Made by a program: the position numbers and the translations under genes. This document shows, one piece after another, positions 1 through 10,879 of a stretch of 64,000 nucleotides of DNA; positions within the stretch are counted from its first letter, which is position 1, and every line of letters begins with the position of its first letter. This stretch comes from Selaginella moellendorffii. Lineage: Eukaryota > Streptophyta > Lycopodiopsida > Selaginellales > Selaginellaceae. The notes beneath the pieces were generated by a model. It saw nothing but the letters and a program-made list of their open reading frames with translations. It did not search any database and was not told the origin of the DNA. The DNA lies in contig NW_003314374.1 in the NCBI RefSeq assembly GCF_000143415.4, forward strand, positions 414,030 through 478,029, written 5' to 3'.

Positions 1-153
1 CAGGGGTGTTAGGAACTTGGAGGCTTGGTGTGCTTGGCTGCTTGTGCCTGCAGGGAGTGTAGCCAAACCTTAAGCCCAGTCTAACCCAGGGAGGGGGATT
101 GGGAGAGATTTGGGAATCCGTGGGTGGATGGCTAACGCTTCGTTGCTCGTGCA
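1..153 (+). repeat. Left part of an LTR split by the 154-7661 element
   Basis: This stretch joined to 7667-7814 is the reverse complement of the start of the LTR at 8949-10104. It reads in the plus sense and its far end lies outside the window. It is interrupted exactly at GTGCA (149-153), which is repeated at 7662-7666 after the inserted element. It is therefore a plus-oriented LTR of the chromovirus family that was hit by the later 7.5-kb insertion. Confidence 0.85.
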
Positions 154-1844
154 TGTGAGACACAAAATCCCTAGGCCCCAAAGTGGAGCCAGAAAGGGTG
201 CCACGTGGTAGTGGCTGAAGCGAGAGCCAAACGAGCGTAACACGTTTGGACCAAAAGCTCTGACTTGAAAAGTCAAGAGCAGGAGTGGAACTCCCAAAGA
301 AGTGCTCGAGGAACGAGCACGAAGCGAGCAAAAAGCGAGGCTCCAAAAAGGGACCCAAAAGGACCAACACATGACACGTGGAAGTGTCCGAGATGGACCC
401 GAGTTGGAGTCCGAAGTGGAGTCCGAGATGGACCCGAGATGGAGTCCGAGGTGGACCCGAGTTGGACCCGAAATGGAGTCCGAGATGGAGTCCGAGGTGG
501 ACCCGAGATGGACCCGAAATGGAGTCCGAGATGGAGTCCGAGATGGACCCGAGATGGAGTCCGAGGTGGACCCGAGATGGACCCGAAATGGAGTCCGAGA
601 TGGAGTCCGAGGTGGACCCGAGATGGACCCGAAATGGAGTCCGAGATGGACCCGAGATGGAGTCCAAGATGGAGTCCGAGATGGAGTCCGAGATGGAGTC
701 CGAAGTCGAGACCGAGACCGAGACCGGGACCGAGACCGAGACCGAGACCGAGATCGGGACCGAGAACGAGACCGAGGCCGAGGCCGAGTCCGAGTCCGAG
801 TCCAAGTCCAAGCCCGAGTCCGAGTCCGAGTCCGAGTTCGAGTCTGAGAGGGTGAAAGCCCAAAGCGTTCGTCTCCCAGACCCTGGGGGGTTTGGTGAGC
901 TCCAAAAGTATAGTGAGGGGGAGGACTGCAGTGGAGCCAGTTTGGCCAGGAAAGGCCAGTTTGGCCCAGGAAGGCCAGACCCAGTGTTGGGTGATGAACT
1001 GACCACTGGGAAGTCCAAGACTAGAGTGAATACGGACCGACAAGCGGGGTAGCTTGGTGAAGTGTTCAAGAGCCGGCTCTAGTTCCCCCGGGAGATTGAC
1101 TGGCCGATGCTCCCAGTCCAAGTGTGGGTGGCACTACCTACTTGGATACCTGGTGTGGCTCAATGGAACCTCGCTCTAAGCCCATGGCTAGAGCACCTAA
1201 AGGCGATAGGTGGGGAGAGTACCCAGGTGGCTCACGTAAGGCCACGGTGTTCCGAAATGTTGTCCCAAAGGCCCAGACTGTGGAAAGGAAGAGGAGCAGT
1301 CCTCTGGGGTAGTGACCAAGGACACAGTCATGTGGTGAGGAAGTCCCAGAGGACCGTGGGACTTAGTGGTCGGGCCTGTGGGCCTCGATCCAGTGGCAGT
1401 GTTGGCAAACACGGCCAGGGGCAGAAAGGGACTTGGTAGGAACTGACAAAGGGACTTTGGGGAAGGCAATTCCCCAGGTCTGTGGGCATCCTAAGGATGC
1501 TAAGGAGTGGATCTAGGATGACCACTCGTGGACACATGGCCCAGTCTTGGAGAGACGAGGTGGTGATGCAAGTGGTGTTGAACCACTAGTGCAGCAAAGG
1601 TGAATGGGCATGGCCTTAGCGTAACGGGCCGAGATGTCAATGGTACCTTTGGGTGTCGGTCTCAGGACCGGACACGTGGAGCACTTGGACCAGGTGCAAG
1701 TGTGGAGTGGCATGGATGCCATTCTTGGGGCTAGCAAGTCCCAAGTCCTGAATTGGACTGATGGAGGTTGTGAATGAGACTCCTCCAAGTGGTCGGAGGT
1801 GTGGTTAAGTGACTAAAGTAGAATGGAAAATTTAGTCGCTTACA
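154..1844 (+). repeat. 5' LTR of the LARD-like element
   Basis: This is a 1,691-bp terminal repeat. About 375-850 is a tandem array of 12-bp units of the GAGATGGAGTCC / GAGATGGACCC type that grades into 6-bp GAGACC and GAGTCC units. The array stays open in several frames and produces spurious long ORFs on both strands. The rest is unique and matches 6640-7661 almost base for base. It is 65 bp shorter than the 3' LTR, mostly because of array length. Confidence 0.93.
375..850. repeat. 12-bp / 6-bp tandem array inside the LTR
   Basis: Units alternate between GAGATGGAGTCC and GAGATGGACCC, then become GAGACC and GAGTCC runs near 700-850. Because unit lengths are multiples of three or nearly so, all frames stay open and encode low-complexity D/E/R/S/W/P strings. 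A shorter relative of the array is found in the chromovirus LTRs at 9740-10020 and 28195-28460. The counterpart in the 3' LTR is 6135-6650. Confidence 0.9.
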
Positions 1845-1847
1845 ATT

Positions 1848-1859
1848 TGGTATTGGAGC
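1848..1859 (+). other. Primer-binding site (initiator-Met tRNA type)
   Basis: TGGTATTGGAGC starts three bases after the 5' LTR. It matches the plant initiator-methionine tRNA primer site TGGTATCAGAGC except at two positions. This fixes the inner LTR border and the plus orientation of the element. Confidence 0.85.
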
Positions 1860-4800
1860 TGTTCCTTAGTCCGACTTTTATTGGTGCTCAAGTATATCAC
1901 CACTAGTGTTGGCATCAGAAGGTCCGAGGAGTGGGCCTATCCTTGAGGAGTAGCAAGTCGAGAAGACATGGCTCTCCATTACAGTTCATGTGTGAACTTG
2001 TAGACGAGGTGGTGGATAGAAAAGGGCCAATAATGGAACGACTTTGGGATCTTGGGAACAGTGCAAGGTTTTCCTCATTGAGTTGAGGATGTGATCCGGA
2101 TGAGCATTTGTCTCAGCAAATTGGCTTATGTTGTTGTGGTAAACAACTAAAGTTGGGATCACGGGAAAGATAGAGACTCCAAAACAATAAAGGAGTCACA
2201 AGATTATCCTCATATAGTTGAGGTTGGTGCTCATGAATGTGAGACCAAAGGTAATGACCGTGGAAGGTCAAATACGGAAGAGGACGCAAGTCCTTGAAAT
2301 GGTAGCCGGGGCTACCTATAATAAATGCTGGAACAACCCAAAGAGTTGGGGGTGTATTAAGTGGATGAGTTGGTATTCTCATCACATGGACAAGTAGTCT
2401 TAAGGGGCAAAGGTTGCCCCCAGAGAACAAAATCAAGTGTCGGAGTAACACTTGGGAAAATAGTCCTTTTGAGTAAGACCGAAATGCAAGAAGTGTATTC
2501 CAGTGAGCTAGTGCCTCACAAGTAGGACCTTACGGGTCGGTGGATTAACCAAGTCCAAAACTGCTGAATGACTCAAGTAGAGTCAAGGGATGGTCCTAAA
2601 AGGACTGATGGAAGCATTTGGACTGAGGTGTGTTGTACCCCACAAAGGATGGGGGGGGGATCATAGGATCCAAGGATGAGAACAGAGAGTATCTCATCGA
2701 TGGCAAAATGTGCCATGCTAAAGTTATGGGAAAGGTGTTCCCAGAAGAAAACAACTTTGACACAAAGTTGTGTGTGACCTCTATGGTGTAGTGCTAACGG
2801 ATGGTTGGCATGAGAAAGAGCGGTGTTGGTCTTGGCAAAGACTTAAACACGAAGGGGAAGTGTCATAGAGGTAGGCTCGTGGAGCTGATGGTGTGGAGAC
2901 ACCAAATGTGCCAAGGTGTGATACCTTGAGGCTATGTTGGTGGGTTCATGAGAACCCCTTGCCAAAGGAATCCCAATGGAAATGGGAATGGCATAGCCTA
3001 AGCGGTAGAGCATGCAGCTGGAGTGCGGTGACCCAGATAATGATGGAGGTGTGCAAGCACCAAGCAATGAGTTGTAGGACTTGACAACTATGAGGCAACT
3101 AAGCAAGAGGTGCAAAATAACTGGTTAAACGGGTAGAAGGTAGCTACCCAAGACTTCTAGTATAGGGAAGTCGGATATACCCTTACGGGGGATAAGTTGC
3201 TTACGTTGCGATATAGTAAGTCAATGTCATAAAAGGAAATACTCATTGTCAAGAAAGCCATCATTGGGACACCCGAACACTCTAGAACACCAAAAGTTGG
3301 TGTTTGATGTCGCGAGGGTAATGGATAAAGCCCAAGGGACTAAGTCCCTAGCGAATGATGGATAGAAGGTGCTGTCCAAATGTCCAAGGTTGCGGAGACA
3401 GGAGAGGACTGTCTACCCAAGTTGGACAAAGCCAAAAATGGAATTTTGGCAAGGCTAGTGATGGGCATGTAAAGGCCCATAAGCAACAATGTAATCCTAG
3501 TGTGTGGGATAATAAGCTGAGCATACCCGGATTGAGGAACCACTCCCTGGGCTATTGGGTAGGTTCATCCCTAAGAATACTTGCTAAGGCATGATAGAAA
3601 GTGCAAAGCTATCCTCCTGGTCTGGAGGAGAATGACCGAAAGAAAGGTGTGAAGCCAAAGGCAAGTAGTATTGGGATGGAACTGAACCATAGAAATCAAA
3701 GGGCATATCCAACAGTGGTTATGAAAGTTGGGAGTGGAGAATCAAGAGGGTGCTCGAGGATGTTGTTGCTAGCAACCGTGATGCCATGAAGAGTCTAAAA
3801 TATGGAATTGTCCATGTTAGACTATATGGCAACTATAAAGCTTGCGAAAGGGGAGGCCTTAGCAAGCTGAGGGATAGAGTTCCTTCAAGGTTCCCAAAGA
3901 CGATTCTAGGTAGCGTAGTACCTAGAAAGGCCAAGTGTAAATGGTTCATGGAACGTGCGAAATCAGCGTGGCGCAGCAGAAGCGTGGTCTTGAAGCTTGC
4001 CATGAGGCAAGGTTATCAAGGTTAGGGAAGTAGTTCCCGAGTGTTCAAAGAGAGGGCTTTGAATGAAAGTCGATGGTCAAGGACTTTCACGCTTATGCAG
4101 GAACCATGTTACAATGGTCGGAGGACTTGCCAAGTGAGATTGGCACGTTGGGGGAACAAAGACCCTAGTTGAAGGTGATATCTTCAAAAAGGGTGGGCCA
4201 GGGGGCCGAGCATGGAGGAGTCCATGCATGATCACAGACATGTCAAGTGAGAGGACTTGGCAGTGTGGAGGAACTAGGTTCCTAAGCTGTGATCTGTAGC
4301 GCGCTTTAAAAATAGGTTGGTGCACCGGCGTGGGGAGTCACGCCAGGCATCTAGTGTGATGCCGTCCGTAGATGCATATACGAAGGTTGGGTTCGAGTCC
4401 CGACCCTCTAGTGCTTGGGTTCGAGTTCCAAATCACTAGGGTGTGGTGATGGTTTGGAATATGAGGACACTCATATTTCGGTGGTCATGGACTCTCAGTG
4501 GGGAGACTGGTTTGGGCACACCGCCAAGCGAGGGATGCCTCGGAGTCGTGATGCACGGTTAGATTGCTTAGTGTGAAAGCTCGGCATATCTAACTTGAAC
4601 GCTTTGGTGCAAGTGGCACCAAGGACGTGGTGAGTGAGATGGGGACACCTAATCTCAGTTGCTATGGACCCTTGGCCGGAAGGGCTGGCTTGGGCGCACC
4701 GCCAAGTGTGGGGGATGCCCCCGGGGTCGTAGTTAACAAGTTAAAGGTCTAGAAGACCTAGTACCTATTGGCAAACCTGTTAAGGTGCCGAGGTGAGATC

Positions 4801-5893
4801 ACTAGGTGATCTTGTGGCTAAATAAGGACAAGGTCCTTGTTTGGGTTAAGGAATAAGGTTCTTAGTTCAAAGTGTTGATTTGAACTATTGATGATGGTGT
4901 GGCTTGGTCAAGGTGACCAAGTGGGAAAAGCACCTTAGGGAAATGAGCTATGTCATCGCGATGGCATAGTGTGTCCAAGGAAAGTAGTCTCTAAAGAGAC
5001 CCATGAGAGGGTCACAAAGTTGGGCCGAGGATAAAGCCCACAGCAGAAGATGCTAAAAGAGACTTACTAGGGGTGAACACCCTAGTCTTGGCAAAACAGA
5101 GCCTTTGCTATGGAATCAAAAGAATACCTCAAGGAGGGAGGTAGAGATTCGATGTTGCTTGGTGCAACAATCAACGGATAGGAGCAAAAGATGAGTGGCG
5201 AAGATAGGGCCGTGGAATCCCTGGGAAGGAATCCAAGTGACAAAGTTAGGCGAGGAACACTAATGTGTTGGATGCTAACAAATTGCGGGAAAGGAAGTGT
5301 GTTTCCAAGGATGGATTCCGAATTGCTCCGATTTGGCGAAAGTGGAAGCTCCAAGGGAGGGAGCGGTAAGGTAGCCAAATGATAGGGCGATGGACAACCC
5401 GAGCACAAAGTGTGATAAATGGAACTTAGTGCCCAAGGTGACACGAAATAGAAGAGAGGATGATGGTGCCCTCAAGTAATGAACTTCCTAGGATAGGGAA
5501 GTGGAGTCGCACAATCTGTGCAATGCAAGGTGTTGGAGACACCTAGGAAATTGACTTCCAAAAGTCAAAAGAGTAAAAGTTCCAAGGTGCAAACATTCAA
5601 TAGATGGAAATTGAGGCTACTCAAGAAGGAGTAGTGGGATTGACTTAGAGAAGGGCCTCTAATGGGTTTAGCGAGAACTAAACCAATAAATGGAAAGAAC
5701 CACCCCAAGTGGTCCAATCAGTTTCTAAGTTGGAGAGACTATCCTCCTTAGAGGATGGACAAGGCATGGTGAGCCTTCGGGGTCAAACCATAGCCAAATA
5801 TTGGCCGGGTGCCAAGGGTGGGAATGGTAATACCTGCGGGTGTTACTTTATAAAAGGGTTTACCATTCGATGAGGACATCGAACTTCGTCTAT

Positions 5894-5905
5894 GGGTGGT
5901 GGAGT
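5894..5905 (+). other. Polypurine tract
   Basis: GGGTGGTGGAGT lies directly before the 3' LTR. The identical 12 bases precede the 3' LTR of the chromovirus on the minus strand (10105-10116). This is the expected plus-strand primer and links the two elements. Confidence 0.8.
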
Positions 5906-7661
5906 TGTGAGACACAAAATCCCTAGGCCCCAAAGTGGAGCCAGAAAGGGTGCCACGTGGTAGTGGCTGAAGCGAGAGCCAAACGAGCGTAACACGTTTG
6001 GACCAAAAGCTCCGACTTGAAAAGTCAAGAGCAGGAGTGGAACTCCCAAAGAAGTGCTCGAGGAACGAGCACGAAGCGAGCAAAAAGCGAGGCTCCAAAA
6101 AGGGACCCAAAAGGACCAACACATGACACGTGGAAGTGTCCGAGATGGACCCGAGTTGGAGTCCGAAGTGGAGTCCGAGATGGACCCGAGATGGAGTCCG
6201 AGGTGGACCCGAGTTGGACCCGAAATGGAGTCCGAGATGGAGTCCGAGGTGGACCCGAGATGGACCCGAAATGGAGTCCGAGATGGAGTCCAAGATGGAC
6301 CCGAGATGGAGTCCGAGGTGGACCCGAGATGGACCCGAAATGGAGTCCGAGATGGAGTCCGAGGTGGACCCGAGATGGAGTCCGAGATGGACCCGAAATG
6401 GAGTCCGAGGTGGACCCGAGATGGACCCGAAATGGAGTCCGAGATGGACCCGAGATGGAGTCCGAGATGGAGTCCGAGATGGAGTCCGAGATGGAGTCCG
6501 AAGTCGAGACCGAGACCGAGACCGGGACCGAGACCGAGACCGAGACCGAGATCGGGACCGAGAACGAGACCGAGGCCGAGGCCGAGTCCGAGTCCGAGTC
6601 CGAGTCCAAGTCCGAGTCCGAGCCCGAGTCCGAGTTCGAGTCTGAGAGGGTGAAAGCCCAAAGCGTTCGTCTCCCAGACCCTAGGGGGTTTGGTGAGCTC
6701 CAAAAGTATAGTGAGGGGGAGGACTCCAGTGGAGCCAGTTTGGCTAGGAAAGGCCAGTTTGGCCAGGAAAGGCCAGTTTGGCCCAGGAAGGCCAGACCCA
6801 GTGTTGGGTGATGAACTGACCACTGGGAAGTCCAAGACTAGAGTGAATACGGACCGACAAGCAGGGTAGCTTGGTGAAGTGTTCAAGAGCCGGCTCTAGT
6901 TCCCCCGGGAGATTGACTGGCCGATGCTCCCAATCCAAGTGTGGGTGGCACTACCTACTTGGATACCAAGCGTGGCTCAATGGAACCTCGCTCTAAGCCC
7001 ATGGCTAGAGCACCTAAAGGCGATAGGTGGGGAGAGTACCCAGGTGGCTCGCGTAAGGCCACGGTGTTCCGAAATGTTGTCCCAAAGGCCCAGACTGTGG
7101 AAAGGAAGAGAAGCAGTCCTCTGGGGTAGTGACCAAGGACACAGTCATGTGGTGAGGAAGTCCCAGAGGACCATGGGACTTAGTGGTCGGGCCTGTGGGC
7201 CTCGATCCAGTGGCAGTGTTGGCAAACACGGCCAGGGGCAGAAAGGGACTTGGTAGGAACTGACAAAGGGACTTTGGGGAAGGCAATTCCCCAGGTCTAT
7301 GGGCATCCTAAGGATGCTAAGGAGTGGATCTAGGATGACCACTCGTGGACACATGGCCCAGTCTTGGAGAGACGAGGTGGTGATGCAAGTGGTGTTGAAC
7401 CACTAGTGCAGCAAAGGTGAATGGGCATGGCCTTAGCGTAACGGGCCGAGATGTCAATGGTACCTTTGGGTGTCGGTCTCAGGACCGGACACGTGGAGCA
7501 CTTGGACCAGGTGCAAGTGTGGAGTGGCATGGATGCCATTCTTGGGGCTAGCAAGTCCCAAGTCCTGAATTGGACTGATGGAGGTTGTGAATGAGACTCC
7601 TCCAAGTGGTCGGAGGTGTGGTTAAGTGACTAAAGTAGAATGGAAAATTTAGTCGCTTACA
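5906..7661 (+). repeat. 3' LTR of the LARD-like element
   Basis: This 1,756-bp repeat is near-identical to 154-1844. It differs by a longer tandem array (6135-6650), an extra 18-bp repeat near 6750-6785 and scattered single-base changes. It ends CTTACA at 7661 and is followed by the target duplication GTGCA. Confidence 0.93.
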
Positions 7662-7814
7662 GTGCAGTGAGTAGCTGAAACCAAGTAGGACCAAGTAGGA
7701 GCTAGTACAATAGGTGGGAACCTTGACAAGGGAACTTAGCACAAGCCAAGGCAGTGTTGGTCGGATAGACGAGATAAGCTGGTAAATTTGGGAAGGAAAA
7801 ATTTGTAGCTTACA
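7662..7814 (+). repeat. Right part of the split chromovirus-family LTR
   Basis: It begins with the duplicated GTGCA and ends TTTGTAGCTTACA. Its reverse complement matches 8949-9100. Together with 1-153 it gives about 300 bp of one LTR in plus orientation. The sequence after it starts part-way into a TRIM LTR, so this LTR seems to have inserted into that element. Confidence 0.8.
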
Positions 7815-8362
7815 CCAGCCTAGTACTATTCAAACCCAAGGACGCTTAACCCCAAATATCCCAAGACCCTTAACCGATTGAAAAAGGGGGTGCACTTTTA
7901 TTCATGGGCCCTTTCCCTCTATATTTAAACTTTATGGATCTTCTCTTGAGTCGTTCTTTTTGGTTGCTTACAATCCACCACGCTTCCCTACAAGTTCACG
8001 CCCTCGTGAACGAAAGCTAAGAGCCGCAACTCTCCCGAGAGCCCCACTCTCTTGACACCCTACCCCTCGGGTCAAGCTTAGCGGGAGCAAACTAGACCAA
8101 CCAGATGTCATTGAACATGTGGTGTGATTCCTTTAGCCAACAAACAGAGTCGGACCCGAGACCCCTCTAATACCAAATGTAAGTTCCTGAATTTGGACTT
8201 CCCAGGAGGTCACCCAACCTAGTACTATTCAAACCCAAGAACGCTTAACCCTAAATATCCCAAGACCCTTAACCGATTGGAAAAGGGGGATTCATGGGCC
8301 CTTTCCCTTTATATTTGAATCTTATGGATCTTCTCTCGAGTCGTTCTCTTTAGTTGCTTATA
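7815..8362 (-). mobile_element. TRIM-1, miniature LTR element
   Basis: Two repeats of about 160-185 bp (7815-7972, cut at its left end, and 8178-8362) flank a 205-bp interior. Reading the minus strand, the 8178-8362 repeat ends CAGGAACTTACA. It is followed by TGGTATTAGAG (8165-8175 reversed), an initiator-tRNA primer site, and a purine-rich run lies before the other repeat. There is no coding capacity. Size and layout are those of terminal-repeat retrotransposons in miniature. The left repeat lacks its first 35-40 bases because of the LTR insertion at 7814/7815. Confidence 0.8.
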
Positions 8363-8948
8363 AATGGATTCTTTCTTCAATAATGATTATACATTTTTTT
8401 ATTGATAGGATGATTGATGATCTTTCATGATGGTTAGTTGTTATTTTTGATGGCTATGGCTTTTTGCAATACCACACATTATTTGTGGCTTGCTTTGGAT
8501 TGGTCTCTTGGGTTTGAGCTATCAATAGGATGTTGCTGACACTTGCTGAAGCAACTCTAGTTCTTTGGTGTTGTTGACCAGGATCTATTCAGATTAGCTA
8601 GTGTGATGGTTGGCATGAACGAATATTTGTTAGTCTTACCACATACATTCAGTTTTGTTGATTGTTCCTCAAGTTAAATCTGATAGATTTGAATGTTATC
8701 TATTTCGATACATTCGCGAGCATCTTTCTTACCAATCGATACTGTCTACAATTTTTTATAGTTAAGTTTTTTCATTGAGTTTACTTAATGATATACTTGC
8801 TATTGATTTTTGTTAGATAGTAAATCCTATTTTTTTCGATTCTGCTGATCTTGGTGGTTCCTAATATACGCTAATACTAGTTTATCGGATGATAACTTAC
8901 TTGGAATACTTTTATGTTCTAATCTAAGATTTATTCACTGATAATTAA
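8363..8948. other. AT-rich sequence without recognised features
   Basis: About 580 bases of AT-rich DNA with no convincing open frame. The last five bases (8944-8948, ATTAA) are the left target duplication of the chromovirus. The sequence continues in the original genome at 28547. Confidence 0.6.
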
Positions 8949-10104
8949 TGTAAGCTACAAATTTTTCCTTTCCAATTTGCCAGCTTACCTCGTCTATCCT
9001 GCCAACTCTGCCTTGTCTTGTGCTAAGTTCCCTCGCCAAGGTCCTCGCCTATGGTACTAGCTCCTACTTGGTCCTACTTGGTTTCAGCTACTCACTGCAC
9101 GAGCAACGGAGTGTTAGCCATCCATCTACGGATTCCCAAATCTCTCCCAATCCCCCTCCCCGGGTTAGACTAAACTTAAGGTTCAGCTACACTCCCCGCA
9201 GGCACAAGCAGCCAAACACACCAAGCTTCCAGATTCCTAACACCCCTTGGTACCACAAGACTTGATCATGGGACCCTCTAAATCCCAAGCCTTGGGTGCA
9301 GCACTTGCTTCGCGACGTCGGGGCAAAACACCGTGGCCTAACGGCCCGGTATGGGTACCTCTACCCCCCCACTTCCATCCCAAAGGGAAGGCCCAAGCCC
9401 CTAGGAAGGGCGAGGACCAATGAGCCACAAGTGGGGCACCACTCCACATGAGCCGGGAGCACTGCAGTCGGTTTCCCTTTCGGGAGTGGGAGCTGCTCTT
9501 GAGCACTTCCTTGGGTGGCCCCTCCGGCACCACCTAAGCCCATGCTCACTCCCACCCAAGGCCCCTCGGCCCCAGTCTCAACCTCAAGTCAGTTTGGAAG
9601 CACCACTAAAGAGTTCCTTCAAGACTGGTTCCTAGACCTCACTATCCCTACTATACTTTTGGAACCCCCTGCAGCCGCCCCCCCCCCCCCCCCCGGGAGA
9701 CGCATGCTTTGGGCTTTCACCCCTTGAGCTGTATTAGTATTTGGACTTAGTCTCAGAATCAATCTCGGACTCGATCTCGGACCCGACTTTGGACTCAGTC
9801 TCGGACTCGATTTCGGACTCGATCTCGGACCCGATCTCGGACTCAACTTCGGACTCGACCTCAGACTCGGTCTCGGACCCGATTTGGATCTTGGACTCTG
9901 TCTCGAACTCGGTCTTGAACTCGGTCTCGAACTGGGTCTCCGATTCGGCCTCAGCTCGATCCCGGACTCTATCTCGAACTCGGTCTCTGAGTTGGTCTTG
10001 GACTCGATCTTCGACTCGGTCCCATCCGATGAACTCTTTGTCATTTCGGTCATGCTTTCGGGGATCCTTTAGCATACGACATCTCGGGGAGTCGGTTCCT
10101 TACA
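8949..10104 (-). repeat. 3' LTR of the chromovirus
   Basis: This 1,156-bp LTR reads, on the plus strand, TGTAAGCTACA at the start and GGTTCCTTACA at the end. It contains a C-run at 9678-9692 and a GA-rich hexamer array (9740-10020). The copy at 27758-28541 is the partner and lies beside an assembly gap. Confidence 0.9.
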
Positions 10105-10541
10105 ACTCCACCACCCAACGTCTCTTTTTATCCTACAACTTGTTGACCATGTCTCCGGGGGCATCCCCCCACTTAGTGGCTTGCCTAAGTTAGCCTCCCC
10201 GGCCAAGAGCTCATGACAACGGAATATAGGTGTCCCTATACTCCTCACCTCACCACGCCCTAGTATAGGGTTGGGACTTGAACCCAACTTTGCTTTACTA
10301 GGGGGTTGGGACTTGAACCCAACCTCCGTAGAATACGTCTACGGATTCGACATCCCCGTGGGGAGTCGGGTGTAGTGCCTTACGCTTGGTTGACCTAGCT
10401 AACCCAAGCTAATTAGCTTACCTTCGGCGAGCCTTCGAGTCCCAACACATGCCTCTTGTTCAACTTCGCAAATTGATATTTTTAATTGAACTTTGCATAA
10501 GTACATAGAGTTCTGCCTTGCAGAAATTCCTCCACAAGATC
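10105..10541 (-). other. Chromovirus 3' untranslated region with purine tract
   Basis: Between the chromodomain stop and the 3' LTR. On the minus strand it ends in the purine tract GGGTGGTGGAGT (10105-10116). It holds two GGGTTCAAGTCCC boxes (10270-10325) that resemble tRNA T-arms but are not part of a tRNA. The same boxes recur in the LARD-like interior. Confidence 0.7.
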
Positions 10542-10793
10542 TCACACGTTCGTTAGGTTCTCCTTCGGTTCCCATGTTGCTTCGTAGTGTGGAAATCCTT
10601 TCCACTTCACATGGAACTCTCTCACCTCGAGTTCTTGTCGCTTGCTCTTCTGCGCATTGAGGATGGCCTCGACTTCGTATTCCTCTTCCCCTTGGATAAC
10701 CTTAGGTAAAGGTCTCTCCTGGTCCTTGTGAAGCGGATCCTCAAAGTACGGCTTGAGTAAGTTCACGTGGAACACTAAGTGCATCTTCCCCAT
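10542..10793 (-). pseudogene. Chromodomain end of the chromovirus integrase
   Basis: The frame encodes a typical linker (HLVFHVNLLKPY) followed by a chromodomain with EYEVEAIL, FHVKWKGFP and ATWEPKENL blocks, about residues 37-82 of this segment. In chromoviruses this domain binds histone marks and steers integration into heterochromatin. It belongs to the same polyprotein as the upstream integrase but is cut off by a TGA at 10806-10808 in a position where the family has Arg, which fits CGA to TGA. Confidence 0.9.
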
Positions 10794-10879
10794 CTCTCGA
10801 GGAAGTCAGAGTCGGTAAGCCACTTTACCGATTCGTGCCTCAATCTCGTAAGGCCCCGCGAACCTGCTTATGGAACTCA

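Larger units (their letters stand above)
1845..5905 (+). other. Non-coding interior of the LARD-like element
   Basis: There are 4,061 bases between the LTRs with no recognisable coding region. Short open frames here have no family motifs. The part near 4300-4760 can be aligned by eye to the minus-strand 3' untranslated region of the chromovirus (10105-10380). Both hold a CCGTAGA-containing segment, paired GGGTTCGAGTCCC-like boxes and a GGGGGATGCCCCCGG box in the same order. This marks the element as a derivative of that family rather than an unrelated sequence. Confidence 0.75.
154..7661 (+). mobile_element. Non-autonomous LTR retrotransposon (LARD-like)
   Basis: Two near-identical long terminal repeats (154-1844 and 5906-7661) begin TGTGAGACAC and end CGCTTACA. 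They are flanked by the perfect 5-bp duplication GTGCA at 149-153 and 7662-7666. A primer-binding site follows the first LTR and a purine tract precedes the second. The 4.06-kb interior has no open frame longer than about 120 codons and no gag, protease, reverse transcriptase or integrase motif. It fits the class of large retrotransposon derivatives that borrow proteins from a partner. The purine tract and the last 1.5 kb of the interior resemble the chromovirus at 8949-28541, so that family is the likely partner. The closely matching LTRs suggest a young insertion. Confidence 0.93.

Noticed and set aside
265-1121. Long open frames on both strands over the GA-rich array (also 5843-6886, 9619-10193 and 28183-28546)
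   Set aside because: They come from 12-bp and 6-bp tandem units inside LTRs, are open in several frames at once and have no domains.
4390-4440. tRNA-like T-arm words (GGTTCGAGTCCC) in the LARD interior, also at 10265-10325
   Set aside because: No acceptor stem, D-arm or anticodon arm of the right spacing. The boxes recur as part of the retrotransposon 3' region.
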